Shown: piece after piece, positions 34,905 through 43,415 of the stretch
Layout of the letters: each line of letters opens with the position of its first letter
How positions within the stretch are numbered: the stretch's first letter is position 1
DNA from: Flammeovirga pacifica
GTDB lineage: Bacteria; Bacteroidota; Bacteroidia; Cytophagales; Flammeovirgaceae
Reading direction: 5' to 3'
Length of the DNA: 64,000 nt
Assembly: GCF_000807855.2 (NCBI RefSeq)
Contig: NZ_JRYR02000002.1
Coordinates: 635,756 to 699,755, forward strand
Position numbers and translations under genes: made by a program
The notes under the pieces: model-generated
What the model saw: only the letters and a program-made list of their open reading frames with translations
The model's database searches: none
What the model was told of the DNA's origin: nothing

Positions 34905-35794
34905 TGAAAAACGTTACTATTATTGGATCCGGAAGAGTGGCAACTCACTTGGGGATAGCTTTAGAAGACAAAGGGGCAATTATACATGAAGTGTACAGTC
35001 GTCATCTCAAAAATGCTAAAGTTCTCGCAAAGAAATTCTATGATGCAGTAAGCGTTGATCACCTAGATTTCTCTAAATCTGAAGCTGAAATTTTCATAAT
35101 TGCTGTAAGTGATACAGCCATTGAAGAGGTTGCTAAAGACATCATCTTACCAAAGCATAGATGTATTTTAGTACATACTTCAGGTGCAACACCTATGGAA
35201 GTTTTAGCTAATTACCATGTGCTTACCGGTGTATTCTATCCGCTTCAAACTTTCTCAATGGAGAAAAAAGTTGATTTTAAACAAGTTCCACTTTGTATCG
35301 ATGGTACATCTAAAAGTGTTTTAGATGTGTTGGCTTCTTTAGCCGTGAGGATCACTCCAAAAGTGTATCATATTAATAGTGAAGAGCGAAAGAAGCTACA
35401 TATATCTGCAGTATTTGCCTGTAATTTTACCAATCATTTATTAGAAGTATCCTCTCAATTAGTTAAAAATGCTGGTCTAGAATTAAATGATTTAAAACAT
35501 TTAGTTAATGAAACAGTAGACAAAGCCTTCAGTTTACCTACGCCTAAAGATGGACAAACAGGACCTGCTGTAAGAGGTGATGTTAAAACAATTCATAGAC
35601 ATGAAAAAGAACTCCAGAAAGATTTTCCAGAGTTCCTTAGTATGTATCAGTTAATGACTGATGCTATTATGCAAAAACAAGGTAACTATATTTCTGCTGA
35701 TCAGATTCTTGCCTTTGACCAAGAAAGTGATGAAATCGAAGAAGATAATAGTACCACTGATTTTGATGAAGATGAGGATGATTTAGAGGAATAA
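34904..35794 (+). CDS. Rossmann-fold DUF2520 protein
   Basis: The 296-residue protein opens with a Rossmann nucleotide-binding loop IIGSGRVATHLG and a following domain typical of ProC-like dehydrogenases (IIAVSDTAIEEVAKDI). The DUF2520 C-terminal domain (about 130-250) contains AVFACNFTNHLLEVS and the family core LPTPKDGQTGPAVRGDVKTIHRH, quoted in parts. The last 30 residues are a run of Asp and Glu. The enzymatic reaction of this family is unknown, though it is widespread in Bacteroidota. It is translationally coupled to the beta-CASP gene upstream. Confidence 0.9.
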   Translation: MKNVTIIGSGRVATHLGIALEDKGAIIHEVYSRHLKNAKVLAKKFYDAVSVDHLDFSKSEAEIFIIAVSDTAIEEVAKDIILPKHRCILVHTSGATPMEVLANYHVLTGVFYPLQTFSMEKKVDFKQVPLCIDGTSKSVLDVLASLAVRITPKVYHINSEERKKLHISAVFACNFTNHLLEVSSQLVKNAGLELNDLKHLVNETVDKAFSLPTPKDGQTGPAVRGDVKTIHRHEKELQKDFPEFLSMYQLMTDAIMQKQGNYISADQILAFDQESDEIEEDNSTTDFDEDEDDLEE

Positions 35795-35829
35795 TTATCC
35801 TTCTAAAATCACTTTCATTCAAGGAAATT

Positions 35830-36606
35830 TCATTTATTTAAAAGGATTTTTTTTAGATCTTTAATTTCACAAGTTAAGTCTTCTACTTTCTTTTCAAGAT
35901 CATCATTGTTATCAGCTACCATTGCATCAACAAATATTGAATTAACTAAAGACATACCTAAGATTCCACCACTTAATACAACAAAAATGAAATAAGAATA
36001 TGTTAGATAAATTTGAAAAGGTGTATAATTTTCAACAACAGATTCAGGGATTTCATACCACCCTTCAACTGTAAATATTTTAAAAATAGAATATAAAGAT
36101 ATTAAGGGGTTTCCAAAATGTTCAGGAGATGCGTTTCCAAAAAATTGAAAAGATAACACCCCAACTATGAAAACATAAATCACAAACCCCATTAATACAA
36201 TAATAGAAGATCTTAATGCCCTTTCAATTCCTTTCAATAATTGCTCTATTCCAGGTATAAATTTTAAGAATCTGAATGATTTAAATATTCTAGCGACCCT
36301 AAAAACTAACAAGAATGATATATCATGTAGATCAGCATCAAATATAAATTCTGCTAAAGTTGGTAAAGAAAGAATAACTAAAGTAAAATCAAAAATATTC
36401 CATCTTGATGAGAAATATTTTTTTGTCCCATTCACTGATATTTTAGTTGTAATTTCAGCAACAAATACACCAGTTATTATGACATCAATCCAATTAAGTA
36501 TTTTAAGTGTTTGATTTTCAAAATTAAATCCTGTCAAAAAAATTACAATCGCATTTATAATAATTAATGCTAGGATAAATTTATTATTGAGTAAAAGATT
36601 TTTCAT
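35830..36606 (-). CDS. Voltage-gated cation channel, BacNav-like, TVEGW filter
   Basis: The 258-residue channel has six transmembrane helices. S4 carries basic residues at every third position (R103, R106, K109, R112, K115 in VFRVARIFKSFRFLK). The pore loop has T179-V-E181-G-W183 as filter, and a C-terminal coiled coil (DLEKKVEDLTCEIKDLKKIL) would hold the tetramer. This is the layout of bacterial sodium channels of the NaChBac group, whose filter is usually TLESW. TVEGW is closer to the TMEGW of calcium-channel domain I, with E185 two residues further on. Sodium or calcium selectivity cannot be settled from sequence. It is a single gene. Confidence 0.85.
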   Translation of the reverse strand: MKNLLLNNKFILALIIINAIVIFLTGFNFENQTLKILNWIDVIITGVFVAEITTKISVNGTKKYFSSRWNIFDFTLVILSLPTLAEFIFDADLHDISFLLVFRVARIFKSFRFLKFIPGIEQLLKGIERALRSSIIVLMGFVIYVFIVGVLSFQFFGNASPEHFGNPLISLYSIFKIFTVEGWYEIPESVVENYTPFQIYLTYSYFIFVVLSGGILGMSLVNSIFVDAMVADNNDDLEKKVEDLTCEIKDLKKILLNK

Positions 36607-36707
36607 GTTACAAATATAATTTTTTTAATGAATCATTTCTTGGTAATATTAGAATGAGTGTTATTTTTACAATACTGTTAATGTTTAAGTATTTTAATTT
36701 ATTATCA

Positions 36708-37829
36708 ATGGATTTAATAGACAGAATTGAAGAAATAGCAGACCGCATCAGTAAGATGAAGGAATCTGTTCAAACTGAAGAAGCAGCTAAAAATGCATTT
36801 GTCATGCCTATGATTTCAGCATTAGGATATGATGTTTTCAATCCAATGGAAGTAGTACCTGAGTTTACAGCTGATATAGGTACCAAAAAAGGTGAAAAAG
36901 TAGACTATGCTATTCTAAAAGAGGACAAACCAATTATTATTATTGAGTGTAAACATTGGAAAGAGAAATTAGATGTCCATAAAACCCAATTACATAGATA
37001 TTTTCATGTAACTGAAGGTAAATTTGGTTTATTAACCAATGGTATTGAATATAGATTCTTTACAGATATTGAGTCTCCAAATAAAATGGATGATACTCCT
37101 TTTTTAACCATAAATTTAGAGAATTACACTGAAGGTGATATTGCTGAGTTAAAAAAATTCACGAAAGATAAATTCGATGTTGATAATATTTTAAGTGCAG
37201 CTTCAGATCTTAAATACTCTAAACAATTAAAATCAGTTATCAAGAAAGAACTGTCAGAACCTTCAGAGGAATTTGTGAAATTACTTGCAAATGATGTATA
37301 TGCAGGTCGAATGACTCAACAAGTAAAAGATCAATTTAAAGTTTTAGTTCAACATGCAGCTAAAAACTTTATTAATGATTCACTAAATGAAAGGCTAAAG
37401 TCTGTAATGGGAAATGATTATGATTCAACAATTAGAACTTCATCATCTCCTGTTAGTATATCAACTAATACAAGTACTGATGTAGTTGCTGCCGAAGTAG
37501 TTGTTGCAGAGCCTGAATTAACAGAAGCTGAAAAGAAAGGTATTATAACAACTGATGAAGAATTAGAAGGTTATAGAATTATTCAAGCTATAGTTCGTAG
37601 AGTTGTTGATTTAGATAAGATATCATATCGAGATACAAAATCCTATTTTGGTGTTTTATTTGAAGATAATAATAGAAAACCAATTTGTCGTTTACATTTT
37701 AATGCAAAACAAAATTATATTGGTACTTTTGATTCTGAGAAAAACGAAACTCGTAATCCAATTTCAGATTTAACAGAAATATATAACTACGAAGACCAAA
37801 TATTAGAAATTGTAAAGTCTTATTTATAA
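36708..37829 (+). CDS. Orphan HsdR N-terminal-type nuclease
   Basis: The 373-residue protein has the type I restriction HsdR N-terminal fold. The PD-(D/E)xK catalytic set is complete: D66 (VDYAIL), E80-C-K82 (IIIECKHW) and Q94 of the QxxRY-type helix. It lacks helicase motifs and no HsdM or HsdS gene is near, so it is not a normal type I system. The C-terminal half (from about 270) holds another small beta domain of unknown type. Such lone proteins may be phage-defence nucleases or DNA-repair proteins. I start it at 36708 (MDLIDR); the frame continues upstream to 36654 with a hydrophobic stretch, which is unlikely to be coding. Confidence 0.8.
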   Translation: MDLIDRIEEIADRISKMKESVQTEEAAKNAFVMPMISALGYDVFNPMEVVPEFTADIGTKKGEKVDYAILKEDKPIIIIECKHWKEKLDVHKTQLHRYFHVTEGKFGLLTNGIEYRFFTDIESPNKMDDTPFLTINLENYTEGDIAELKKFTKDKFDVDNILSAASDLKYSKQLKSVIKKELSEPSEEFVKLLANDVYAGRMTQQVKDQFKVLVQHAAKNFINDSLNERLKSVMGNDYDSTIRTSSSPVSISTNTSTDVVAAEVVVAEPELTEAEKKGIITTDEELEGYRIIQAIVRRVVDLDKISYRDTKSYFGVLFEDNNRKPICRLHFNAKQNYIGTFDSEKNETRNPISDLTEIYNYEDQILEIVKSYL

Positions 37830-37951
37830 AAAAATAATAATCAATATTAATAACCTTGTTTTTTTAATTCTCATTTAATGTGTATTTCAAGGTACATAAT
37901 TTAAGTTAGTTTATATAAGGAATTTGAGGCCTTTAATACGATTTTGACTTG

Positions 37952-38000
37952 AAAAGAAAAAGTGACTAAATCAAGATTATAGATTTAGTCACTTTTTATA
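37952..38000. terminator. Bidirectional Rho-independent terminator
   Basis: A perfect 16-bp stem (37957-37972 with 37982-37997, core AGTGACTAAATC) with a 9-nt loop has T-runs at both ends when read from either strand. It separates the convergent nuclease and DinB genes. Confidence 0.93.
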
Positions 38001-38017
38001 ATTTTATAGGGTTTGCC

Positions 38018-38542
38018 CTACTTCTCCAAAATCGGAAAATACCTTTCACGAATCACGTTTGCATGGTGTAATTGATGACCTGCAATGGTGAAACCAAGAG
38101 CTAATACATTTGTTTTTAATCCACTAGCAACCCCTTCTTGTTGTTTCATTTCGTCTGTGAAACTTTTAAATAAGGCTATAGTTCCCATTCGTACCGCTTG
38201 AAACTCTGCTACTAATTCATCAAAATCTCTTTGATAACCTTGTGCTGTCACAGCGTAATCATTTTCCTCAAACCCGTTTATTTCGGATTTATCCTCTCTA
38301 GCGAAACGTAATGCTCTGTAAGACAAAATACGTTCTGTATCTATAATGTGCTGAATGATATCAGAAATTGTCCATTTACCTGTTTCGTAAACTTTTGTGC
38401 CTAAAGCCCTCATTTTTTCAACGCTATCTTCATTAATGTTGACCAGTGTTTCTGATAAAACATCAACAATGTCTTTATCTTCACATAGATCAATATAACG
38501 ATCAAAATATTCTGGCATAAATGGTAAATCTTTCTTTTTCAT
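38018..38542 (-). CDS. DinB family protein
   Basis: The 174-residue protein has the four-helix DinB/YfiT fold. It contains the metal-binding histidines in SDIIQHIIDTERILSYRALR and in the C-terminal GHQLHHANVIRERY. A third His candidate completes a nickel or zinc site typical of YfiT-like thiol-S-transferases. DinB proteins in this group are linked to thiol metabolism (bacillithiol or mycothiol transfer) or damage response. The fused glutathione synthetase gene nearby at 39668-41959 makes a thiol link plausible but unproven. It is monocistronic. Confidence 0.88.
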   Translation of the reverse strand: MKKKDLPFMPEYFDRYIDLCEDKDIVDVLSETLVNINEDSVEKMRALGTKVYETGKWTISDIIQHIIDTERILSYRALRFAREDKSEINGFEENDYAVTAQGYQRDFDELVAEFQAVRMGTIALFKSFTDEMKQQEGVASGLKTNVLALGFTIAGHQLHHANVIRERYFPILEK

Positions 38543-38619
38543 TTCGATTGTTTTGGTGAGTTATTTAAAGCTTGTAAATTAAACCAATTATCAATATAAA
38601 CTTTTATACTCACATTTTA

Positions 38620-39444
38620 ATGAAAAATATACTAACAGTTCAGGAAGCTTTTGAATTAAGTCAAAAAGATAATGTCATTATTTTAGATGCTAGTCAAGAC
38701 GGATCAAAAGTAGGAATGACCGCTCAACATCCTGACCTAATGATTGAAGGAGCTAGACTATTTGATATTAAAGATGTTTTTAGTGATACCACCTCTCCTC
38801 TACCAAATATGTTTCCTTCTGAAGAACATTTTAATAAAAACGCTCAGGACTTAGGTATAAATAATAAGGATCATATCCTCATTTATGATAATCTAGGAAT
38901 TTTCACCTCACCGAGAGCATGGTGGATGTTTAATGTGATGAGTCATGATCAAGTATCAGTGATAAATGGAGGATTGGATGCTTGGATTTCTGCTGGTTAT
39001 CCTACTGAAGCTCGTTTACAGCACACATTTGAAAAAGGAGACTTTAAAGGTAAAAAGAAAGATAAAAATATTGTAGATGCAGATTTTATACGTGAAGACA
39101 TTCATACTTTTTCACATCAAATAATAGATGCGAGAGGTAAAGGTCGATTTGATGGTAGCATAGAAGAACCAAGAGTAGGAATGAGAAGTGGGCATATCCC
39201 TGGAGCCAAGAATATTCCTTTCAAAAACTTATTGATTGATGGACAGTATAAATCCAAAGAAGAAAGAAAAGAAGTATTTGATTCGCTTCAATTAGACAAA
39301 AATAAACCAATTGTATTTAGTTGTGGATCAGGCATTACGGCTTGTGTTGATCTTCTAGGTGCATCTGATATAATAGAAAACGAATTGAAAATCTATGATG
39401 GTTCTTGGACAGAATGGGGAGCTTCTGATTGGCCAATCGAATAA
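38620..39444 (+). CDS. Sulfurtransferase, thiosulfate/3-mercaptopyruvate type
   Basis: The 274-residue protein has two tandem rhodanese domains (about 1-140 and 150-274). The active-site cysteine is C235 in VFSCGSGITAC. The CGSGIT loop follows the CG[ST]GVT form of 3-mercaptopyruvate sulfurtransferases rather than the CRxGxT loop of thiosulfate sulfurtransferases. The N-terminal domain lacks a catalytic Cys, as usual. It transfers sulfur to thiols or cyanide. There is no signal peptide, so it acts in the cytoplasm. It is a single-gene unit, divergent from DinB. Confidence 0.9.
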   Translation: MKNILTVQEAFELSQKDNVIILDASQDGSKVGMTAQHPDLMIEGARLFDIKDVFSDTTSPLPNMFPSEEHFNKNAQDLGINNKDHILIYDNLGIFTSPRAWWMFNVMSHDQVSVINGGLDAWISAGYPTEARLQHTFEKGDFKGKKKDKNIVDADFIREDIHTFSHQIIDARGKGRFDGSIEEPRVGMRSGHIPGAKNIPFKNLLIDGQYKSKEERKEVFDSLQLDKNKPIVFSCGSGITACVDLLGASDIIENELKIYDGSWTEWGASDWPIE

Positions 39445-39450
39445 TATATT

Positions 39451-39490
39451 AAAAAAAACAGAGGCCTTACATAGTAAAGCCTCTGTATAT
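39451..39490 (-). terminator. Rho-independent terminator
   Basis: A perfect 8-bp stem (ACAGAGGC at 39458-39465, GCCTCTGT at 39479-39486) is followed on the minus strand by eight T residues. It lies 180 bp past gshAB and probably ends that operon. On the plus strand the U-tract is poor. Confidence 0.75.
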
Positions 39491-39667
39491 TCGGAATTAT
39501 TTTATACACTTTTTGTTATTTGTTGTGTAACAAATTTGAATCTTATGGAACGTCAGTAATTCCCATTACTGTAACTCGATGATTCTAATTTAGAATGATT
39601 ACAAATAGCAAGCAAATATATTACATCCTTTTTTAGAATAATTCTAAATAATTTCTTTATTCGTAAA

Positions 39668-41959
39668 TTAATATCCCAATGCGTCCATCATTTTACTGTT
39701 AAGACGTCTATTTTTTCCTATATAAGGATGACAATGAATATGAATTGCTGGATTAAAATTCATCTCGATAATTGCATAATTAGTATCATTTGCATCTTGA
39801 TCTAAATGTGGAATCATCATATCTAATCCGGTTACTTTTACATCTAAGGCTTTTGCCGCTTTCACTGCAATCTCTTTATAAGAATCCTTAATATCATCGG
39901 TCACATCAATACTATCTCCGCCAGTAGATATATTCGAATTTTCTCTTAAATAAATGATTTCATCTTTTTTAGGGACAGTATCAAATGTATATCCTTGAGT
40001 AGATAGAAACATTTCTTCAGCCTCACCAAGAGCAATTTTCTCCAAAGGCGTTTTATATCCTTTACCTCTTAACGGATCTTTATTCTTTTCGATCACTAAT
40101 TCTCTCACAGACGATTTACCGTCTCCTTTTACATTTGCAGGGACACGGTGTAATATTCCTACCACTTCATCATCAATAATGAAAATTCGATATTCTTTAC
40201 CGTCTACAAACTCTTCTACAAGAATACTATTATCATGTTCAAATGCGATATCAATGGCTTTATGATAAAATGCTTCATCATTATTTTCTTTAATTATTGT
40301 GATACCTAATCCAAAATTGGTTGACTTCGGTTTAATCACAACAGATTGTCCTTTGAAGAAATCGTAATCCGCTTTCGCAATTTCATTATCAGAATATTGT
40401 TCCCCTTTTGGTGTTCTGATGTTGGCCTTCTCAAGTAACTTTTTAGTCATCACTTTATTTTCCATCATCAAGATACTTGAATAGTTATCTAGTGATGTTT
40501 TTGTGGCTTGCATGACATATTGCGTATTCCCCTCTTTTTCAAACTGGACAAAATTTTCATTTCTGTCCATAATATCAAATTTCACGCCTCTTAAAACGGC
40601 TTCTCTCAACATTAATTGAGTAGAAAGTTCCATATCTTCCTTACCATAAAATTTGAAAGATTGCTGAATCGATTCCTCTTTATAAACTAAGGCTTTATTT
40701 AAATGCCAATCTATATAATTAGTATTCTGAATTCTTCTAAGCGTATGATTGGCAGGTCTTTTTTCTTTATTTTTTAATAAATGATGAAACACCTCTGATG
40801 CCTCAGGATATTTATTTAAGAAGCCATCACCTAGTATTTTCAATATATCTTTGGCTAACATTTGAATCGCTTCTTCTAAAGCAATTGGCTCATTATCTAC
40901 CTGTAGTATAGCATTACCGTCCATACCTTTAGTGGCCGCCACTTCTTGGTTAGTATTAGCTATTTTTTGATTTAATTGAGATAATTCATCATTACCTTTT
41001 AATAAACAATACAATAGAAAAGCATGAATTATTTGAGTATGATGAATATCAATGCCATATTTTACACTAGGGTTCAAATCAAGGAATCTTATTTCTAAAT
41101 AAGACAACTTTCCATTGACCTCTTTAAGTCGAATTGGACTGTAATTTTCTTTTTCATTGATTATCTCACCCTGCTCAACTTTTTCTTTAAGGCTGCTTTT
41201 ATAATGATCAAGACTTTTATAATCAAGAATTAAATCTTCTTTATTTTTATAACCACAAATACTCGAACGCATAGACGTTGCATTATCAAAATGATGAGCG
41301 TCTTTTGATGCTTTTGGAAGTACATCAATGCATTCTTTTAAATACGAATTATGAAACGCAGGACTGTTGCCTAAAAGTGTAATCAAAAACCATCTATTCT
41401 TAAGGAAGTTTCTTGTAATGGTTAAGTAGATTTCTTCTTTAAAATTATCAAATGGAATGGTCGAAGAGGTTAATTGATATAACCATTTTAATGTTTTTTC
41501 ATCAAATGAAAAATTAAAATGTATACCTGAAAGTAACTGTTTCTTTCTTCCATATTTATGTGCGAGGTGATCTCTATATTCTTCATTCTCTTTTCCCCCT
41601 TCACCATATTGAGCAATATTGATCTCACAATCATTATCAGGTAATTCTGGTGGAGTACTTTGAGGCCATAATAATTCATCCTTAGGTAAATGAATGGAAA
41701 CTATATCGTGTATTGTTTCTAAAAAGCCTAACGCTTCTTTTATGGAAGGTAATACAGGCGTTATCATTTCTAACTGACTTTCTGAAAAATCGGTAGTAAT
41801 GTAAGGATGGGTTAATTTATTACCTAACTTTTGAGGATGTGGTGTAGTAGCCATCTTCCCCGATTGATTTATTCTTACGTTTTCTTTTTCAAAACCGAAT
41901 TCCCCATCAAACCAACGATTGGATGGATTTGTTTGATATAATTCTTTAAATGATTTCAT
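39668..41959 (-). CDS. gshAB: Bifunctional glutamate-cysteine ligase/glutathione synthetase
   Basis: The 763-residue fusion makes glutathione in two ATP-dependent steps. The N-terminal part (to about 430) is a GshA-type ligase with FGFEKENVRI, DFSESQLEMITPV and GIHFNFSF. The C-terminal part (about 480-763) is an ATP-grasp domain with VVIKPKSTNFGLGITI, YRIFIIDDEVVGIL and the metal-binding end IIEMNFNPAI. This matches the GshAB (GshF) fusion by length and order. Its first 14 bp overlap the end of the upstream MATE transporter gene, so both are produced from one message. It is the main thiol-synthesis gene of the window, with DinB and a sulfurtransferase nearby. Confidence 0.95.
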   Translation of the reverse strand: MKSFKELYQTNPSNRWFDGEFGFEKENVRINQSGKMATTPHPQKLGNKLTHPYITTDFSESQLEMITPVLPSIKEALGFLETIHDIVSIHLPKDELLWPQSTPPELPDNDCEINIAQYGEGGKENEEYRDHLAHKYGRKKQLLSGIHFNFSFDEKTLKWLYQLTSSTIPFDNFKEEIYLTITRNFLKNRWFLITLLGNSPAFHNSYLKECIDVLPKASKDAHHFDNATSMRSSICGYKNKEDLILDYKSLDHYKSSLKEKVEQGEIINEKENYSPIRLKEVNGKLSYLEIRFLDLNPSVKYGIDIHHTQIIHAFLLYCLLKGNDELSQLNQKIANTNQEVAATKGMDGNAILQVDNEPIALEEAIQMLAKDILKILGDGFLNKYPEASEVFHHLLKNKEKRPANHTLRRIQNTNYIDWHLNKALVYKEESIQQSFKFYGKEDMELSTQLMLREAVLRGVKFDIMDRNENFVQFEKEGNTQYVMQATKTSLDNYSSILMMENKVMTKKLLEKANIRTPKGEQYSDNEIAKADYDFFKGQSVVIKPKSTNFGLGITIIKENNDEAFYHKAIDIAFEHDNSILVEEFVDGKEYRIFIIDDEVVGILHRVPANVKGDGKSSVRELVIEKNKDPLRGKGYKTPLEKIALGEAEEMFLSTQGYTFDTVPKKDEIIYLRENSNISTGGDSIDVTDDIKDSYKEIAVKAAKALDVKVTGLDMMIPHLDQDANDTNYAIIEMNFNPAIHIHCHPYIGKNRRLNSKMMDALGY

Positions 41960-43283
41960 GGGTTAACTTATTTATAAATTTCTTTTTCAAATATTGAAAA
42001 GCAACTGATAATGCAATTGATCTTAAAAACATACTACAAGCAATGGATAACCATACTCCATTAATGCCTAATTCTAAAATATAAGCAAAAAATAAGGCCA
42101 TTGGAATTCTTATTATCGTAAATGCTATATTAATACTCGCAGGTATTTTAGTTTTTCCTAATCCATTGATAATACCTGAAGTTAGCATTTCAATGCACAT
42201 AAATACTTGAGCAATACCCATCATAAATAGATAATTAGCACCAATTTCTATTGTGCCTGCATCTGTAACAAACAAAGACATCAAAAATGGTCCACCATAA
42301 ATAAAAAATATTCCATTGATGATACCTATACTGATACCAATTTTAAGGGCATTTGTATACCCATCGAGTATTCTATCAGGTCTTTTCGCACCTAAGTTTT
42401 GACCTGTAAAAGACATCATTCCACTTGATAACCCACCAATACACATAAAAGTGATTGATTCAATTTGTATCCCAATTTTTTGAGCTGCTATAGCTTCACT
42501 TCCCCAATCGGCGATGATTTTAGCTATCATTATACCTACAATTGTAAACAAGATACGTTGCATAGAAGCAGGGAATCCCGTATTAATAATTTTTTTTGCA
42601 TGAGATAATTGTAGTTCCCAATGCTCTTTCCCTCCTAAAAATACCTCTCCTCTTTTTACAATAAATAATAGACTAGATACCACTTGAGCAATAATTGTTG
42701 CCCATGCTGCTCCTTCAATTCCCCAATCTAATAACAAAATAAAAATTGGATCTAGGATAATATTAATAACTAAACCAAAACCTGTATAATACAAAGGTGT
42801 CTTAGTATCACCCCTAGCTTGACTAATTGCTGTAAATAAAAAGATGATAGGTGTAATAAAAAAAGAAAGTGACATCCATGTTAAATAGGATATTGCTCCA
42901 ATTTGTACTTCTTCATTTAATCCGAAAAATGAAATTAGAGGAACTTGAAAAAGCTGTACAAAAATAAATAAAATGATGGATGCTATTAGTAAAAGAAATA
43001 ATCCTTCTCTACCCCATCTTAAAGCCTCTCCCTCTTTCTTCTCTCCTATTAATCTTGATGTATTAATTCCTACTCCCATATAAAATACAGAAGTTAATGC
43101 CCAAAATAATTGTAGGTAGAACCCAGCTGTTCCCACAGATGCAACAGCGTCACTTCCTAATTTTCCTACCCAAAACATATCAATCACATTATTGGCTATT
43201 TGTAAAAAGGATGCACCTATTATAGGTAATGATAATCCCAGAATACCTTTTAAAACAGGTCCTTGAGTTAAATCTTTTTTCAT
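41946..43283 (-). CDS. MATE family efflux transporter
   Basis: The 445-residue inner-membrane protein has 12 hydrophobic helices in two halves. It has the MATE pattern PIIGASFLQIANNVIDMFWVGKLG near the N-terminus and the MSFTGQNLGAKRPDRI motif in the second half, quoted in part. MATE carriers export organic cations, dyes or metabolites in exchange for sodium or protons. A 14-bp overlap with gshAB suggests they are co-expressed. A link to glutathione or its conjugates is possible but only inferred. A -7 box upstream (43323-43330) would give a 33-nt leader. Confidence 0.92.
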   Translation of the reverse strand: MKKDLTQGPVLKGILGLSLPIIGASFLQIANNVIDMFWVGKLGSDAVASVGTAGFYLQLFWALTSVFYMGVGINTSRLIGEKKEGEALRWGREGLFLLLIASIILFIFVQLFQVPLISFFGLNEEVQIGAISYLTWMSLSFFITPIIFLFTAISQARGDTKTPLYYTGFGLVINIILDPIFILLLDWGIEGAAWATIIAQVVSSLLFIVKRGEVFLGGKEHWELQLSHAKKIINTGFPASMQRILFTIVGIMIAKIIADWGSEAIAAQKIGIQIESITFMCIGGLSSGMMSFTGQNLGAKRPDRILDGYTNALKIGISIGIINGIFFIYGGPFLMSLFVTDAGTIEIGANYLFMMGIAQVFMCIEMLTSGIINGLGKTKIPASINIAFTIIRIPMALFFAYILELGINGVWLSIACSMFLRSIALSVAFQYLKKKFINKLTHEII

Positions 43284-43322
43284 TTAATAAATAAACTTAT
43301 GAAAGTATGTTCATATATTCAA

Positions 43323-43330
43323 CAAAGGTA
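43323..43330 (-). promoter_or_regulatory. Candidate -7 promoter box of the MATE-gshAB operon
   Basis: On the minus strand the bases read TACCTTTG, a full match to TAnnTTTG, about 40 bp upstream of the MATE start codon. A -33 element is not clear. Confidence 0.45.
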
Positions 43331-43351
43331 TATATTATGGTGAATTATAAA

Positions 43352-43397
43352 AATTAAAAAAGCCTACAATCGAAGTGAAATCACTGATTGTAGGTTT
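43352..43397 (-). terminator. Rho-independent terminator
   Basis: A 9-bp stem (CCTACAATC at 43363-43371, complement at 43386-43394) continues inward through AGTG-CACT pairing. On the minus strand it is followed by six T residues. It lies 20 bp past the OmpA gene and ends the ten-gene operon. Confidence 0.9.
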
Positions 43398-43415
43398 TAA
43401 AATGTTAAATTATTC

